DNA of 7,691 nucleotides, taken from Oscillospiraceae bacterium. GTDB taxonomy: Bacteria; Bacillota; Clostridia; Oscillospirales; Oscillospiraceae. Location: assembly GCA_017378975.1 (NCBI GenBank), contig JAFNXT010000092.1, forward strand, positions 1 to 7,691, written 5' to 3'. A model generated the notes under the pieces. It saw only the letters and a list, made by a program, of their open reading frames with translations. It had not been told where the DNA came from and did not search any database. Position numbers and translations under genes: made by a program. Numbering within the stretch: position 1 is the stretch's first letter; each line of letters opens with the position of its first letter. Of the stretch, positions 6,105 to 7,691 are shown piece by piece.

Positions 6105-7418
6105 TCAAGCGATGGATGCGAAATATCCCTTGGCGTAGTAACCGTACACGGCCGTGGCCTGTGCGAAGACCTGCTGGGCATCGCCGCTGGCGGCGGCCTT
6201 GCCCTCACAGTACTTACCCAGAGAATACGGGATGATGCCCGTGGTCACATAGGTGTAGTTGCCCGTGGCAAGACTGCTGAATCTGGTATTGCCGTCGATA
6301 TTGCTGGATCTGAGGGTATAGCTCTTACCCCCCACCGTGTCAGAGGCGGACATGGCAACGGTCCCGTTCGTACCGAAGCCGTTGCAGACATACAGGGCCG
6401 CCGAAGAGATATCGCTGTAAGTGGAGCTGATGGTGCCGTTGACCACGAAGCCGGTACCGCTCACCTGCCCATTGGGCGCGGTGGCGCCGGAGATCTTCAC
6501 ATCGGAGTGGAGCAATTCCACCACTTTGGAGTGACCGCCATACAGATAGCCGGTCTTCCCACCGCTGGTGGTGACCTTGTACCAGTAGTTGCCGAAGGTG
6601 TTCTTGTACATCCCCACAGCGGTGAAGGTGGTACCGGCAGGCACCGTCTCCAGCGTGACGCTCCCGTTGCTGTCCACGGAGCAGGGCTGAGAGTTGATGG
6701 GCGTGGACTGAGTGGACTGCACCTTGCAGTAGGACGCGTAGTCGGTACAGGCGGAAATATAGTCCACGGTAGCGCTGGCATCGTACCACTGATGCACCTG
6801 ATCGATCGTATCATAAATGGTAGAGCCATAGGTGGAATAGGTGGCGGAGCTGCCGCTGACGGTCATCTTCGTCAGCGCTCTCTGCCAGGGATCCAGGATC
6901 TGATACACGCCGCTGGAGATCTGGCCCACCACCACCACATAGTGACCGGCGGCAGAATAGCCGGGCAGATGGATCACGGGCGGGCTGTACTTGCCGTTAC
7001 CGTTGAGGTAGTTGCTCACAGCCGTAGACAAGGAGGAGTAGGAGTAATATGTACTGCCTCCCCAGCCATAGGCGAACATCGTGGCACCGTTGTTGGCTTC
7101 CAGGATGTCCTTGGCGGTCTTGTTGATGCCGATGTAAGACAGGGCCATGGAGATACTGGCGGTGCCGCACTCCACCTGAGGTCCCACATAGTAGCCGAAA
7201 TTACCGGTGGGCCAATAGGAGGGATAGAAATAGCTGTCGCTGGACACCTGAGACACATAGCGCACAGTGCCACACTTGACCGTGCCGGAATAGCCGTACT
7301 CGATGTTTGCGTAGGGCGCATAGGCGCTCTGGGTCGCCGCGGAGACTGACTGGAAGCCCGGCACACAGACCAGGAGCATCGCCAGTGCCAACAGCAAACT
7401 GACGGTCCGTTTCATCAT
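6105..7418 (-). CDS. Secreted C39-like cysteine peptidase with C-terminal SH3-like domain
   Basis: The protein has 437 residues. The start is ATG 7418 (MMKRTVSLLLALAMLL), 6 bases after GGAGG and followed at once by a signal peptide (cleavage near SVSA, residues ~24-28). An upstream in-frame ATG at 7520 lies at or before the promoter and has no such leader. Residues ~45-180 resemble the C39-like papain-fold family: catalytic Cys in QVECGTASISMALSYIG (C84), His in GHYVVVVG (H159) and Asp in ILDPW (D176). There is no ABC transporter or membrane domain, so it is not a classical bacteriocin exporter. Residues ~236-303 form an SH3-like domain (GMYKNTFGNYWYKV, TGYLYGG), and ~304-399 a beta-sandwich-like domain. 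Both closely match the module in the downstream GH20 protein. The substrate is unknown; cell-wall peptide or host protein are possibilities. The catalytic triad is inferred from motifs. Confidence 0.85.
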   Translation of the reverse strand: MMKRTVSLLLALAMLLVCVPGFQSVSAATQSAYAPYANIEYGYSGTVKCGTVRYVSQVSSDSYFYPSYWPTGNFGYYVGPQVECGTASISMALSYIGINKTAKDILEANNGATMFAYGWGGSTYYSYSSLSTAVSNYLNGNGKYSPPVIHLPGYSAAGHYVVVVGQISSGVYQILDPWQRALTKMTVSGSSATYSTYGSTIYDTIDQVHQWYDASATVDYISACTDYASYCKVQSTQSTPINSQPCSVDSNGSVTLETVPAGTTFTAVGMYKNTFGNYWYKVTTSGGKTGYLYGGHSKVVELLHSDVKISGATAPNGQVSGTGFVVNGTISSTYSDISSAALYVCNGFGTNGTVAMSASDTVGGKSYTLRSSNIDGNTRFSSLATGNYTYVTTGIIPYSLGKYCEGKAAASGDAQQVFAQATAVYGYYAKGYFASIA

Positions 7419-7424
7419 AAAGAT

Positions 7425-7429
7425 CCTCC
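7425..7429 (-). promoter_or_regulatory. Ribosome-binding site of the C39-like peptidase gene
   Basis: GGAGG lies 6 bases before ATG 7418 and 9 before the second ATG at 7415. Either could initiate, with only one residue of difference. This selects MMKR over the far-upstream ATG at 7520. Confidence 0.8.
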
Positions 7430-7498
7430 GTTCCTCTGCCCGCAGATGTGCATGATCCATAGATCTGACCAGGCAGATAGATCTTGTTTTATACAAAA

Positions 7499-7527
7499 AG
7501 TATACAGGATCTCCGCACAAAAGTCAA
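7499..7527 (-). promoter_or_regulatory. Predicted sigma-A promoter of the C39-like peptidase gene, with palindrome over the -10
   Basis: The -35 TTGACT (7522-7527) and -10 TATACT (7499-7504) are 17 bp apart and near consensus. A perfect inverted repeat, TATAC-N5-GTATA (7490-7504), covers the -10 and the expected start of transcription. In the ~75-base leader ATAGATCT occurs twice as a direct repeat (plus strand 7459-7466 and 7477-7484, 18-bp period). Either element could be an operator; that is inference. Confidence 0.75.
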
Positions 7528-7537
7528 CAACGGACTC

Positions 7538-7690
7538 TCACGCCCGGACCGATCCGGCCCAGAAGGTCTTGCTCCAGTTCTCCTCCCGGTCTCCGGCCCA
7601 AAACACCAGACTCACCCGGTAATAGCGCCCGGACTCTCCCGTCAGTGCCACGGCCCCCTGATGTTCACAGCACCGGGCCCTCATCAGTTG
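7538..7690 (-). CDS. C-terminal 50 residues of an unrecognised protein, 5' end beyond window
   Basis: This is the only minus-strand frame open from the right edge to a stop (TGA, 7538-7540); the other two close within a few codons. The peptide includes GRYYRVSLVFWAGDREENW and ends WAGSVRA. Codons are G/C-ending like the neighbouring genes (CTG, GCC, GAG, AAC, TGG). I do not recognise the family. The next gene's -35 begins 11 bp past the stop, and no obvious terminator hairpin fits between them, so some read-through into the peptidase gene is possible. Confidence 0.6.
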   Translation of the reverse strand, partial: QLMRARCCEHQGAVALTGESGRYYRVSLVFWAGDREENWSKTFWAGSVRA

Positions 7691-7691
7691 G

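Noticed and set aside
5849..6208. Minus-strand open frame of 119 codons spanning the intergenic region
   Set aside because: It begins inside the peptidase gene, crosses the terminator hairpin, the 24-bp repeats and the predicted promoter, and translates the repeats as a duplicated peptide. A shorter version starting at the ATG within the -10 would lie at or before the transcript start.
6507..7349. Plus-strand open frame of 280 codons
   Set aside because: It is the antisense shadow of the C39-like peptidase gene, in the same codon register, with no ribosome-binding site or recognisable motifs.
7419..7520. 34-codon N-terminal extension of the peptidase gene to ATG 7520
   Set aside because: That ATG lies in the spacer between the -35 and -10, and the extension would bury the signal peptide. 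ATG 7418 has GGAGG at the right distance.

Overview
The window reads as chromosomal DNA of a GC-rich gut Clostridium relative, most likely an Oscillospiraceae/Ruminococcaceae-type bacterium. This placement is inference. It rests on the style of the long secreted proteins (CxxCG knuckles, YYLFGWING-type domains, TEPTCTEGG repeats), Gram-positive ribosome-binding sites and sigma-A type promoters, and a strong preference for G/C-ending codons. All three genes lie on the minus strand.

Layout, in the direction of transcription from right to left. (1) 7538-7690: the last 50 codons of an unrecognised gene entering from the right edge. (2) 7419-7537: a short intergenic gap with a strong promoter (TTGACT, 17 bp, TATACT) and a GGAGG ribosome-binding site. 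(3) 6105-7418: a complete gene for a 437-residue secreted C39-like cysteine peptidase with a C-terminal SH3-like domain and a beta-sandwich-like domain. (4) 5810-6104: a 295-bp intergenic region holding a GC-rich hairpin after the peptidase gene, a perfect tandem pair of 24-bp repeats, an extended -10 promoter directly downstream of them, and a GAGGAAAGGG ribosome-binding site. (5) 1-5809: the first 1936 codons of a very large secreted family 20 glycoside hydrolase (GH20) that runs off the left edge.

The GH20 protein is highly modular. It has a signal peptide, a GH20 N-terminal domain, a GH20 catalytic barrel with the Asp-Glu pair (D382-E383), the same SH3-like plus beta-sandwich-like module found in the neighbouring peptidase, a Tyr/Trp-rich region, four copies of a YYLFGWING-type domain separated by runs of Cys-His-Cys-Cys knuckles, and finally 38-residue Cys-rich repeats that continue past the edge. 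The knuckle runs number 2, 4, 2 and 8, and the distances between domains grow in steps of about 16 residues.

The two complete or near-complete genes look like separately promoted, co-located parts of one extracellular toolkit: a hexosaminidase/lacto-N-biosidase-type enzyme acting on host or microbial glycans, and a putative peptidase carrying the same accessory module. The very long plus-strand open frame opposite the GH20 gene is a codon-bias shadow, not a gene.
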